A stretch of DNA of 64,000 nucleotides, from positions 186,001 through 250,000 of the forward strand of contig JAWKKV010000001.1 in NCBI GenBank assembly GCA_041393015.1, given 5' to 3'. The stretch comes from JAGQYH01 sp041393015. Its GTDB lineage: Bacteria > Bacteroidota > Bacteroidia > Chitinophagales > JADIYW01. How positions within the stretch are numbered: the first letter of the stretch is position 1; each line of letters begins with the position of its first letter. The notes beneath the pieces are model-generated. The model saw nothing but the letters and a program-made list of their open reading frames with translations, was not told the origin of the DNA and did no database searches. Of the stretch, positions 37,213 to 45,742 are shown in pieces. A program made the translations under genes and the position numbers.

Positions 37213-38307
37213 TCAATCATCACAACCAGCTTTTATCCTAAAACGCTCGACGTTAATAGCATCATTATTATCCGCTTCTTTATTCCGCCCTTTCCAATTC
37301 AAGGAACCTAAACGAGATTTAGTTTCTAAGCAAGCATCTTTAAATTGAAGCAAAACCACAGAGCCATCTAAATAAGCCCAACCATCTTTTCGCTTAGAAA
37401 AGCGACTGACAAATTTTTCCGGAGCAGTACTTTTCTTCCATTGTTTAAGTAATAGATCTAAGGCAAACTCAAAATTACCGGTTGTTTCATCGTAAAACTG
37501 CGGATGAATAGCAGTGTGCCAATCCACTAACCAATGATCTCGATCCATATTAATCATAATATTTTTAAACCCAATGGTGGCAATTGGAAAATTAGGATAG
37601 CCTCGAACCGTTTCGTTGATCATACCATCTTCAAAACTATCGTGTTTATCCCACTCATAAGTTTTGATAAAAGACTTCTCTGTTCCAAAAAAATCAGCTC
37701 TATTTCCGGCAATTAGTAAGTATTGAACTTTAATTCCATAGTTATAGGTTTGATCAAAACGATGACATTCAAACGAGCCACAATTGGCAATAAATCCTAC
37801 TTCAACAATAACATCTACTTTCGTTTTATTGTAGTTATAGATAGGGTCAGACACATCAATACTTAACATTTTAAGTTTATCTGCTCCATCAATAGCTACC
37901 AAATCAAAACCATTTAATAAGGCTACCACTTGATCCTTGTTTTGAAGATTGCCTTGTAAAGGAATACTGAGTTTTTGCTTTACATAAGCTCTTTGCCCTT
38001 CTTTATTCTCTAATTTAAAATCAACAAATCCAGCTTGAAATCCAATTTTATCAGATTTTATGATATTGTAGTAGCTGCTAAAAAGTGCATCATCCCAACC
38101 TAAACCCGTTGCGCCGGTGTGATAATGTTTAACCGGATGATCATATCCTTCAAATTCCGGTTGTTCAATATAATCTCCCAATCTATTTAATCTGTGATTA
38201 TAGGTCCATTCGTGCTCAAATCCCATCCAAATAACTCCCACGTCATTTTGATTAAAGGCTTGCAAGCTAAGAGAAAGGAGGACGAAAAGGAGAAGATTTC
38301 TAATCAC
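37213..38307 (-). CDS. Secreted protein of unknown function
   Basis: A 364-residue protein with a signal peptide ending near LQAFNQ (about residue 19). The mature chain is rich in aromatic residues and His (MGFEHEWTYNHRLNR, KHYHTGATGLGWDDALF, MDRDHWLVDWHTAIHPQF), which could form a metal or sugar site. Four Cys occur, two in CGSFECHRF. There is no T9SS sorting domain and no recognised family. It is isolated between dnaN-tauE and the nuclease gene. Confidence 0.75.
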   Translation of the reverse strand: MIRNLLLFVLLSLSLQAFNQNDVGVIWMGFEHEWTYNHRLNRLGDYIEQPEFEGYDHPVKHYHTGATGLGWDDALFSSYYNIIKSDKIGFQAGFVDFKLENKEGQRAYVKQKLSIPLQGNLQNKDQVVALLNGFDLVAIDGADKLKMLSIDVSDPIYNYNKTKVDVIVEVGFIANCGSFECHRFDQTYNYGIKVQYLLIAGNRADFFGTEKSFIKTYEWDKHDSFEDGMINETVRGYPNFPIATIGFKNIMINMDRDHWLVDWHTAIHPQFYDETTGNFEFALDLLLKQWKKSTAPEKFVSRFSKRKDGWAYLDGSVVLLQFKDACLETKSRLGSLNWKGRNKEADNNDAINVERFRIKAGCDD

Positions 38308-38554
38308 AGTTATTGAAAATTTCTATTTAAAGTAAAGATGACAAATGCTAGAAAGAAGTTGTTTCGGGGGTTTACCAACTCCAAAACAGTTCTTTAGCAC
38401 AAGATAGAGAAGTGTTAGGGAAATTGTTTCAAAAAAAGTCCTAATATTGCTAAACAAAGTATTTTGTGGCTTTTCAAATATGAGTGAGTTTTCATTCAGT
38501 AAATTTTAATTATTATTTTGAGAAACGCTCATTTAAAAATATTTAAGACATCTT

Positions 38555-39865
38555 TTGTTTGCTGTAATTGATATAGAGACGACAGGCGGTAATATGCAAA
38601 CTGACCGCATCACTGAAATTGCCATAATTGTTCATAATGGGCAACGTATCATTGAAGAATACTCCACATTAGTTAATCCATTGCGACCTATTCAGCCTTT
38701 TGTGATGGCTTTAACCGGTATTTCTAATGAAATGGTACAGGATGCGCCAACTTTTGATGAAGTTGTAGATAGAATTCAACAATTGACGGAGAACAGAATA
38801 TTTGTAGCTCATAACGTTAGTTTTGATTATAGTTTCCTTAAAAGTGAATTTAAAAGAGTAGGGAAAACCTTCAGAAGAAAAACGCTTTGCACCATCCACA
38901 CCAGCAGAAAAGTATTTCCCAATCAACGATCTTATGGCTTAGGAAACATTTGCAAGGAATTAGAAATAGAAATACACGACAGACATCGCGCGCATGGAGA
39001 TGCTTCTGCCACTGCTATCTTGCTAGAAAAACTTATTTTCAATGATAAGAAGAAGATTATAAAAGACCTTTTAAAAGGAGAACTAGCAACTACTCATTTG
39101 CCCTCTAACATATCTGAAAGTTTAGTTGATGAATTACCGGAAGAAACCGGTGTTTATTATTTCCTAAATGAAAAAGGAAAAATCATCTATGTTGGCAAAA
39201 GTAAAAATATAAGAGAACGTGTTATCAGTCATTTTAGAAATGATTCTAATACCACGGCTGCCTTAAAAATGAAAGAGCATATTTTCGATATTACCTACGA
39301 AGTAACTTCGAATGAATTAATTGCTCTTTTAAAAGAATCTGATGAGATTAAGCGTTGGATGCCTGAGTTTAATAGAATTCAACGCAGACAAAAATATAGA
39401 TACGGTTTATTTTCTGAGAAAGACCAAGATGGTTACTACTGCTTTAATATAGATTTGCTTCATCCTTCGAGAAATCCAATTAGAAAATTCAGATCAAAAG
39501 TTAGAGCGGAGAAATTTCTTCAATTGTTAGAATCTAAAAATGATATTGGTCCGACCTATAAAAAAGTTTACGACTCAGATTATTACAATGAAAGAGTGGA
39601 CGAAGCTATCTCAAAATATGTTTATCCTTTCGCAAGTTTTTTAATTATTGAACATGGAAGAATTGAAGAGGAAAGATCTGTTGTGCTTATTGAAAACTAT
39701 GAATACAAAGGCTATGGTTTCTTCGACCCGGTTTTAACAGGCAATAACTTAGAAGCCATTACTGATTGTGTTAACTTCTACAGAGACAATCCTGATGTAC
39801 AAAGAATTCTTCTAGCTTATTTAAAAAAGAATAAGAAACAAAGCAATATTATACCGCTAAAGTAA
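38555..39865 (+). CDS. DnaQ-like exonuclease fused to GIY-YIG (UvrC/Cho-like) nuclease
   Basis: Residues 1-165 form a DEDDh 3'-5' exonuclease: FAVIDIETTGG (ExoI), FVAHNVSFDYSF (ExoII) and HRAHGDASAT (ExoIII). Residues about 195-275 form a GIY-YIG domain (TGVYYFLNEKGKIIYVGKSKNIRERV) as at the UvrC and Cho N-terminus, and the rest resembles the UvrC middle region. The start is a TTG at 38555; an in-frame TAA at 38534 and no intervening ATG force this. The fusion is a known family, presumably a repair nuclease. It is convergent with the next gene with one base between stops. Confidence 0.93.
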   Translation: MFAVIDIETTGGNMQTDRITEIAIIVHNGQRIIEEYSTLVNPLRPIQPFVMALTGISNEMVQDAPTFDEVVDRIQQLTENRIFVAHNVSFDYSFLKSEFKRVGKTFRRKTLCTIHTSRKVFPNQRSYGLGNICKELEIEIHDRHRAHGDASATAILLEKLIFNDKKKIIKDLLKGELATTHLPSNISESLVDELPEETGVYYFLNEKGKIIYVGKSKNIRERVISHFRNDSNTTAALKMKEHIFDITYEVTSNELIALLKESDEIKRWMPEFNRIQRRQKYRYGLFSEKDQDGYYCFNIDLLHPSRNPIRKFRSKVRAEKFLQLLESKNDIGPTYKKVYDSDYYNERVDEAISKYVYPFASFLIIEHGRIEEERSVVLIENYEYKGYGFFDPVLTGNNLEAITDCVNFYRDNPDVQRILLAYLKKNKKQSNIIPLK

Positions 39866-39866
39866 A

Positions 39867-40385
39867 TTATAAGTTAGTTTCCTTTCTCAATAGAAAGTTC
39901 GGTATTTCCCTGTATTTAAAGATGGAATAGATCACTCTAAATTGAAACAATATAATTGTGATCATAGTAGCAGTACCTACAAAATAAGTAATCGATTTTA
40001 GACGAGCATATTGAGTAAGTGACATTCCCGCTGATAAATCTTGCGTAATCACACCAGTAATATCATAACCATAATCCTCCAATTGACCATTAAAATTCAT
40101 CATCCAAGTAAGTACCAGAAAAAATAGAGGAATATTAAGCAAGAAAATTAGAAACTTCATACTAAAAGGTTTCATCCAAATAACCTTTCTTTCAAAAATA
40201 ATTACTCTGGCATATTGAGCAATAATAAAAAAGCCAAGTAGTAAATAAAGTAAATAATGCCATGATAAATACTTGGCTAATGACCCTATTAAAAGATAAC
40301 AAATGGCGCCAATTATAGCAACAATTGCTGCTTCCTTAATAATATGTAATTGTGTGTTATTATTCAAAACTGAAAATTCTAACAC
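39867..40385 (-). CDS. Integral membrane protein of unknown function
   Basis: A 172-residue protein with four predicted transmembrane helices (about residues 17-38, 42-63, 78-98 and 133-155). A loop between helices 3 and 4 contains NGQLEDYGYDITGVITQDLSAGM. No signal peptide or catalytic motif is visible. No family was recognised. It stands next to a thiol-disulfide lipoprotein gene on the same strand, 55 bases downstream of it. Confidence 0.75.
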   Translation of the reverse strand: MLEFSVLNNNTQLHIIKEAAIVAIIGAICYLLIGSLAKYLSWHYLLYLLLGFFIIAQYARVIIFERKVIWMKPFSMKFLIFLLNIPLFFLVLTWMMNFNGQLEDYGYDITGVITQDLSAGMSLTQYARLKSITYFVGTATMITIILFQFRVIYSIFKYREIPNFLLRKETNL

Positions 40386-40440
40386 AAAGCTAAGGATAGT
40401 TGTTTAGCTGATGTGTTTCGACAAATAAACAAATCAATAT

Positions 40441-41889
40441 TTATTTACCATTTTGATCTCTTTTGATAATTTCAGGAATCTGCTCTACATCTAAATTTTT
40501 ACCAATGATGATTCTATCCTTATTTAATACATAAATCTCAGGCGTTACATCAACGTAATACTTTTTATATATCGCTTTATTGGTAGGATCGTAAACATTT
40601 GTAAAAACATCTAGGCCGAAATCTTTTACAAATTTCTCCCATGTGGCTTGCTCTGTATCTAAACCAATCCCAAATACTTCTACGCCCTTATTTTTCCATT
40701 CCTTGTAAAACTGAACCATTTTAGGACTTTCTTTAATACAGTGCTCACATTCCGGGCTATACATAAATACTATTACATAATCTGATTGAAGATCTGAAAT
40801 AGCTTTCATATTGCCACTCGGATCTTTGGCTTTAACATCAGGTCCTTTCATACCAACCAAACTAGCCGACATTTCTGATGCTTTTCTTTGCAAATGTTCA
40901 ATTTCAAACTCAGTGGACCAAAATGCTTTTTCCTTGGTGAAATATTTTTTAATCATGTGCGCATAAATCGCATCCGCATCCATTACGGTCGATTTCTCCG
41001 GCTCATAATTTAAAGCAATCCAATTGACGAAATATTTATAATACTCTTTTTGATCCAACACCTTTCCCACCAAAAAATCAGCAGCGCTAATGATAGAATC
41101 AGGGTTTTGTGCGGTAAGCTCTGTAATATATTTAGTCAACTTATTAGAGATAACGGGCGTAAACAACAACCTCTCATCATCTAAGTCAACATTATCCCAA
41201 AACTGAGTTCTATAAGTGTAGACTTGCTTTAAAGTATCTAAATACCCTTCTTTAGTTTTGAAGTCTATAACGTCAGGATTTTGACCTGATCTTTTAAACG
41301 ACGTGAAAAAACTATTGGGGTGTTTCGTAAAAATTTCCTCTAAGTGGGCTTTTCTGGCTTTTACAAGCTTATCTTGTTCTTCTTTTAATTTAGAATAACC
41401 ATCTGTTCCAACAGTTGCATTATTCAACTGAGTATTAATTTCATTGAATTTTTTCTGATGATTTTTCTCGAATTGGTCATTCTCATAATACAGCTTATTA
41501 TCAATTGAACCTGTAACAACCATTTTGCCTTGTAAATCTCCTTTCTCTGTAGCCAATTCAAATTCTTGATCTTCAGATAATAAGAATGGGAAATAATTTT
41601 GATCCGGCAACATTACAAAGGCTAATCCTTGCTGATAAATAGAATCTCTTTCAAAAATCATTTGCCCGGTACCATCTACTTTTGCCGAATCAATTAAGTA
41701 TTGTTGACTGGCAAACCACCCAATCAAACGAGCTGTTCCATTGGAATATCCTTTTACCGTAACTTGTATTTTAGCCTTATCACTTGTATTGTTTTCTGCC
41801 TCAGACGAACCATTATTAGCACCACAGCCGATAACACCAAATACCAACAAAAAACCAATCAATAGAGATACAAAGTTATTTTTCATCAC
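40441..41889 (-). CDS. TlpA/ResA-like thioredoxin-fold lipoprotein with DUF4369-type N-terminus
   Basis: A 482-residue protein with lipobox VIGC (Cys about residue 22). Residues 40-140 look like the beta-rich DUF4369 domain found before thioredoxins in Bacteroidota. A helical middle region follows (roughly 140-340), and the C-terminal 140 residues are a TlpA-type thioredoxin fold with VIVFMYSPECEHCIKESPKM (CxxC = CEHC) and the cis-Pro segment VTPEIYVLN. It is probably a periplasmic thiol-disulfide reductase or a peroxiredoxin-like redox protein on the inner or outer membrane surface. Confidence 0.9.
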   Translation of the reverse strand: MMKNNFVSLLIGFLLVFGVIGCGANNGSSEAENNTSDKAKIQVTVKGYSNGTARLIGWFASQQYLIDSAKVDGTGQMIFERDSIYQQGLAFVMLPDQNYFPFLLSEDQEFELATEKGDLQGKMVVTGSIDNKLYYENDQFEKNHQKKFNEINTQLNNATVGTDGYSKLKEEQDKLVKARKAHLEEIFTKHPNSFFTSFKRSGQNPDVIDFKTKEGYLDTLKQVYTYRTQFWDNVDLDDERLLFTPVISNKLTKYITELTAQNPDSIISAADFLVGKVLDQKEYYKYFVNWIALNYEPEKSTVMDADAIYAHMIKKYFTKEKAFWSTEFEIEHLQRKASEMSASLVGMKGPDVKAKDPSGNMKAISDLQSDYVIVFMYSPECEHCIKESPKMVQFYKEWKNKGVEVFGIGLDTEQATWEKFVKDFGLDVFTNVYDPTNKAIYKKYYVDVTPEIYVLNKDRIIIGKNLDVEQIPEIIKRDQNGK

Positions 41890-42013
41890 CTTATTTATTA
41901 GAGCTTGAAAATAAACAGATAATTTTAAAAAGTAGCATTCTAGCGACTTGTATAAGAATTATAACTATAATATTTGTTATTCTGCCTACTTTGCATATTC
42001 TTTGTATAAAGTT

Positions 42014-42754
42014 ATGTCAGACATCCAAAAAAATATTAACGAATCAATAGCTAATGGTAAAAAACAATTGGCTGTATTAATTGATCCAGATAAAGTCAAT
42101 CCACAAAAACTATTGTCATTAATTTCTAAAATTAATCAAGCAAAAGTTGATCTTGTTTTTGTTGGAGGCAGTTTATTGGTTCATAGTCAGATTGATAAAA
42201 CAATTGAAACTTTAAAAGAAGAAGTAGACTGTCCGGTGATTATTTTCCCTGGCCATCCAATGCAAATTTCTTCCAAAGCAGATGCCCTACTGCTATTGTC
42301 TTTGATCTCCGGTAGAAATGCAGATTTGTTGATTGGTCAACATGTACATGCAGCACCATTGTTAAAAGCCAGCAACTTAGAAATTATGCCTACGGGATAT
42401 ATTTTAATTGATAGCGACAGCCCAACTACAGTAAGCTACATTAGTAACACGCAGCCTATACCGAAAGACAAACCGGAGATAGCTGCTTGCACCGCATTAG
42501 CTGGTGAAATGTTAGGCTTAAAAAATATATATTTAGAAGCTGGAAGTGGCGCAAAAACGCCTGTTCCAACAGCAGTTATTAAAGCTGTAAAAGATCAATT
42601 ATCTATTCCATTAATTGTGGGCGGCGGCATTAAAGATGCCAAAACAGCAAAATCTATTGGCTTGGCCGGTGCTGATATAATTGTAGTGGGAAGCGCTATA
42701 GAAGAAAATGTATCTTTAATTAAATCTTTAGTGGAAGCCATTCATTCCATTTAA
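42014..42754 (+). CDS. Geranylgeranylglyceryl phosphate synthase family protein
   Basis: A TIM-barrel prenyltransferase of the GGGPS/PcrB family. Visible signatures are LAVLIDPDKVNP, FVGGSLLVHS, IIFPGHPMQIS, ADALLLLSLISGRNADLLIGQHV, YLEAGSGAKTPV and the phosphate-binding PLIVGGGIKDAKTA with IIVVGSAIEE. It joins a polyprenyl diphosphate to glycerol-1-phosphate, making an ether bond. The start ATG at 42014 (MSDIQKN) is preferred over an in-frame ATG at 41948, which would add 22 Tyr-rich residues with no conserved character. It is two bases upstream of rsgA. Confidence 0.93.
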   Translation: MSDIQKNINESIANGKKQLAVLIDPDKVNPQKLLSLISKINQAKVDLVFVGGSLLVHSQIDKTIETLKEEVDCPVIIFPGHPMQISSKADALLLLSLISGRNADLLIGQHVHAAPLLKASNLEIMPTGYILIDSDSPTTVSYISNTQPIPKDKPEIAACTALAGEMLGLKNIYLEAGSGAKTPVPTAVIKAVKDQLSIPLIVGGGIKDAKTAKSIGLAGADIIVVGSAIEENVSLIKSLVEAIHSI

Positions 42755-42756
42755 CT

Positions 42757-43692
42757 ATGAAAGGAAAAGTTTTACAAACTACCGGAAGTTGGTATAAAAT
42801 ACTTTGTCAAGACGGCTCAACAAGAGAAGCCAGATTGAAAGGGAAGTTTAAAAATGATAAAATTAAACTCACCAATCCTATTGCCGTTGGCGACAATATT
42901 GAATTACAAAATGAGCAAGATGTAAACGAAGCGATGATCACTGAGATCTATCCTCGAAAAAATTACATTATCCGTCAATCACCGAGAAAGAAATTTCACC
43001 AACATATTATTGCGTCTAATATTGATCAAGCTATTTTAATTACATCTATTCATCAACCCAGAACTTCGTTAGGCTTTATTGATAGATTTATTACTGCCGC
43101 AGAAAGTTTTCATATTCCGGTAAAAATTGTCATTAACAAAACTGACCTCTTAAAGAAAAAACACCTTACTGTTTTAGAAGAATGGATCAACATATATAAT
43201 TCAATCGGCTATCCTGTATACGCAACGTCTGTTGAAACCAAAGAAGGACTTACATTAATAAATGAGTTGATTAAAGGCAAAACATCTTTATTGGCCGGGC
43301 ATTCCGGTGTAGGGAAATCAAGTTTAATCAATTATTTAGCGCCAAATTTAGCTTTACCGGTAAAAGAAATTTCCGAGAAACACGAGAAAGGAAAACACAC
43401 CACAACCTATGCCACAATGTATCATTTACAAGACGATACTTTTATAATAGATACGCCAGGCATTAAAGAGTTCGGATTAAGTCAAATTGAACCGGAAGAG
43501 CTATCGGGTTATTTTGTGGAAATGAAAGAATTGATCAACGATTGTAGATTTAATAATTGCATGCACAGAGATGAGCCGGGCTGTGCCATAAAAGAAGCAT
43601 TTGTGGAAGGTGAAATTGCAGAATCAAGATATATCAATTACTTACAGATTTTAGAAAATTTGGAAGATGTGAATTATTGGGAAAGATCTTAA
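42757..43692 (+). CDS. rsgA: Ribosome small subunit-dependent GTPase A
   Basis: A 311-residue circularly permuted GTPase assisting late 30S maturation. An N-terminal OB fold is followed by G4 (INKTDLL), G1 (GHSGVGKSSLIN) and G3 (DTPGIKEFG), in the permuted order that defines the family. The C-terminal zinc region is CRFNNCMHRDEPGC. It is probably co-transcribed with the GGGPS gene two bases upstream. Confidence 0.97.
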   Translation: MKGKVLQTTGSWYKILCQDGSTREARLKGKFKNDKIKLTNPIAVGDNIELQNEQDVNEAMITEIYPRKNYIIRQSPRKKFHQHIIASNIDQAILITSIHQPRTSLGFIDRFITAAESFHIPVKIVINKTDLLKKKHLTVLEEWINIYNSIGYPVYATSVETKEGLTLINELIKGKTSLLAGHSGVGKSSLINYLAPNLALPVKEISEKHEKGKHTTTYATMYHLQDDTFIIDTPGIKEFGLSQIEPEELSGYFVEMKELINDCRFNNCMHRDEPGCAIKEAFVEGEIAESRYINYLQILENLEDVNYWERS

Positions 43693-43696
43693 TATT

Positions 43697-43738
43697 CAAG
43701 CGCAAATTCAATCTCAAATTCAAATTCAAATTCAAAAT
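43697..43738. repeat. Hexamer tandem repeat (CAAATT-type)
   Basis: Seven successive hexamers starting CAA: CAAGCG, CAAATT, CAATCT, CAAATT three times, then CAAAAT. They follow the rsgA stop directly. The CAAGCG-CAAATT pair recurs at 57067-57078 after ruvC. Confidence 0.9.
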
Positions 43739-43776
43739 TGTAATAGTGAAATTCGAAAAATTATAACAACAAAATT

Positions 43777-43816
43777 ATCCGAATATCCGTATTCCCCAAA
43801 ATCCGTAAATCCCAAA
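43777..43816. repeat. Octamer tandem repeat before dtd
   Basis: Five successive octamers of the ATCCGWAW type (ATCCGAAT, ATCCGTAT, TCCCCAAA, ATCCGTAA, ATCCCAAA) run up to the ATG of dtd at 43819 and occupy its ribosome-binding region. Confidence 0.8.
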
Positions 43817-43818
43817 AT

Positions 43819-44271
43819 ATGAGAGCCGTCATCCAACGAGTTTCAGAAGCAAAAGTAACCATTGATCAAGTAGTTAAAGGAGAGATCCAAATGGGGTATA
43901 TGATCTTGTTAGGAATTGAAACTTCAGATGACGAAAACGACGTGAATTGGTTAGTCAAAAAAATTATTGGATTGAGAGTTTTTTCAGATAAAGATGGAAA
44001 AATGAATTGCTCCATTAAAGATGTAAATGGCAATATATTATTGATCAGTCAATTTACCTTACATGCCAGTTATAAAAAAGGAAATCGACCTGGTTTTACC
44101 AATGCCGCACGTCCTGACCAAGCCATTCCGTTATATAAAAAATTCATTTCTAAAATGGAATCAGAACTCTTAAAACCCATATCCTGCGGGGAGTTTGGCG
44201 CAGATATGAAAGTTAGTTTAGTTAATGATGGACCGGTAACTATTGTAATGGATAGTAAAAATCCAGAATGA
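43819..44271 (+). CDS. dtd: D-aminoacyl-tRNA deacylase
   Basis: A 150-residue DTD that removes D-amino acids (and glycine from tRNA-Ala) in the cytoplasm. The start MRAVIQRVSEAKVTID, the central LLISQFTLHA (SQFTL motif) and the NAARPDQA and VSLVNDGPVTI (GPVT cis-Pro motif) segments are all intact. The length is standard. Confidence 0.97.
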   Translation: MRAVIQRVSEAKVTIDQVVKGEIQMGYMILLGIETSDDENDVNWLVKKIIGLRVFSDKDGKMNCSIKDVNGNILLISQFTLHASYKKGNRPGFTNAARPDQAIPLYKKFISKMESELLKPISCGEFGADMKVSLVNDGPVTIVMDSKNPE

Positions 44272-44716
44272 TCAACTATAGCTAGTTACTAGCATTTAAA
44301 TACTAAAACACATTACTTCTAATATAAATTTTAACGCGATAATCCTAAAAAATCAGTGATTTTCTATTGTAAAAACTATACACATACAAGTGAAGCTTTT
44401 GTGTATATTTTTTCTTTTCAGCTCTTCGTCTTGTATATCAAAGCGTTATACTTTTATGCACCCTAAAATTCACATGCTGTGGAAAATGAAGCTATGTTTT
44501 TCCAATTTGCTAAAGTAGTTTTAGGAAACGTTGAATTAAAGGAGTTAATATCCACGATTTAGATAAGTTACAAGAGCATCAATTTCTTCAACTTCTTTAT
44601 TCGACAAACAAAAAAATATTCAAAACTATTTTAGTTGAGGATCAAAACAAACAATCTATCCGCCAAAGGTGGATTGACCATAAATTATTGTCTTAAAAAT
44701 TAAAAGAGAAACTAGC
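44272..44716. other. Intergenic between dtd and nrdB
   Basis: No gene or known riboswitch is recognised. Besides the hairpin at 44377-44413 there is no clear NrdR box pair, although this is where ribonucleotide reductase regulation would be expected. The last 150 bases are AT-rich without an exact TAnnTTTG box. Confidence 0.5.
44377..44413 (+). terminator. AT-rich hairpin with T-tract after dtd
   Basis: TATACACA (44377-44384) and TGTGTATA (44400-44407) form an 8-bp stem followed by six T. It is a probable terminator for dtd, although the stem is weak in G+C and it could instead be a regulatory site for nrdBA. Confidence 0.5.
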
Positions 44717-45691
44717 ATGGAAATAGCCATAGAAAAAATTTTGCAAGAGTCAGACAACCGTTTTGTGTTATTCCCAATTAAATACGATGAAATTTGGAGT
44801 ATGTATAAGAAAGCGGAAGCAAGCTTTTGGACGACAGAAGAAATTGACCTAAGTGCAGACTTGGTAGATTGGGCCAAATTGAATGATGATGAAAAACATT
44901 TCATTAAACATGTTTTAGCTTTTTTCGCTGCTAGTGATGGTATTGTGAATGAAAACTTGGTGATTAACTTCATGCAAGATGTGACCATTCCTGAAGCCAG
45001 ATGTTTCTATGGTTTTCAAGTGGCTATTGAAAATATTCATGCAGAAACATATTCTCTATTAATTGATACTTATATTAAAGACAATGCAGAAAAAAACAAG
45101 CTTTTTAATGCATTAGAAACGATTGATTGCGTTAAGAAAAAATCAAAATGGGCTTTAGACTGGATTGACAACTCTCCTACATTTGCTCATAGGTTAGTTG
45201 CTTTCGCTGCAGTAGAAGGTATTTTCTTTAGCGGTAGTTTTTGTTCTATTTTCTGGTTAAAGAAAAGAGGCTTAATGCCTGGATTATCTTTCTCAAATGA
45301 ATTGATTAGCCGTGATGAAGGTTTGCATTGCGATTTTGCTTGCTTACTATATTCTATGTTAGAAAATAAGTTAAGCACTCAAGAAATATATAGCATCATT
45401 TGCGATGCAGTAGAATGTGAAAAAGAATTTGTTACTGATGCACTTCCAGTTTCATTAATTGGTATGAATGCAGAATTGATGAATCAATACATAGAGTTTG
45501 TAGCAGACAGATTGCTTTTAGCATTAGGTTATCCGAAAGTTTATAATGCAGAAAACCCATTCCCGTGGATGGAAATGATCTCGCTTCAAGGTAAAACTAA
45601 CTTCTTTGAAAAAAGAGTTTCTGAATACCAAAAAGCTGGCGTTATGTCTAACAAAGAAGATCAAACTTTCCAATTGGATGCTGATTTCTAA
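44717..45691 (+). CDS. nrdB: Ribonucleotide reductase class Ia small subunit
   Basis: The 324-residue R2 subunit holds the di-iron tyrosyl radical cofactor. Iron-ligand segments are DLVDWAKLNDDEKHFIKH, ENIHAETYS, VEGIFFSGSF and SRDEGLHCDFAC. The sequence resembles the eukaryote-like R2 group. It ends with the NKEDQTFQLDADF tail, which docks into NrdA. It is 51 bases upstream of nrdA. It makes dNDPs under aerobic conditions. Confidence 0.97.
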   Translation: MEIAIEKILQESDNRFVLFPIKYDEIWSMYKKAEASFWTTEEIDLSADLVDWAKLNDDEKHFIKHVLAFFAASDGIVNENLVINFMQDVTIPEARCFYGFQVAIENIHAETYSLLIDTYIKDNAEKNKLFNALETIDCVKKKSKWALDWIDNSPTFAHRLVAFAAVEGIFFSGSFCSIFWLKKRGLMPGLSFSNELISRDEGLHCDFACLLYSMLENKLSTQEIYSIICDAVECEKEFVTDALPVSLIGMNAELMNQYIEFVADRLLLALGYPKVYNAENPFPWMEMISLQGKTNFFEKRVSEYQKAGVMSNKEDQTFQLDADF

Positions 45692-45742
45692 ATGATAATA
45701 CCCTTTAAACCCATTTTATTTTATTCTTTAAATTTTTGAATT

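Noticed and set aside
44272..44716. Cobalamin riboswitch or NrdR box pair before nrdBA
   Set aside because: No B12-box sequence or conserved riboswitch core is visible, and the TATACACA/TGTGTATA hairpin does not match the paired NrdR box layout.
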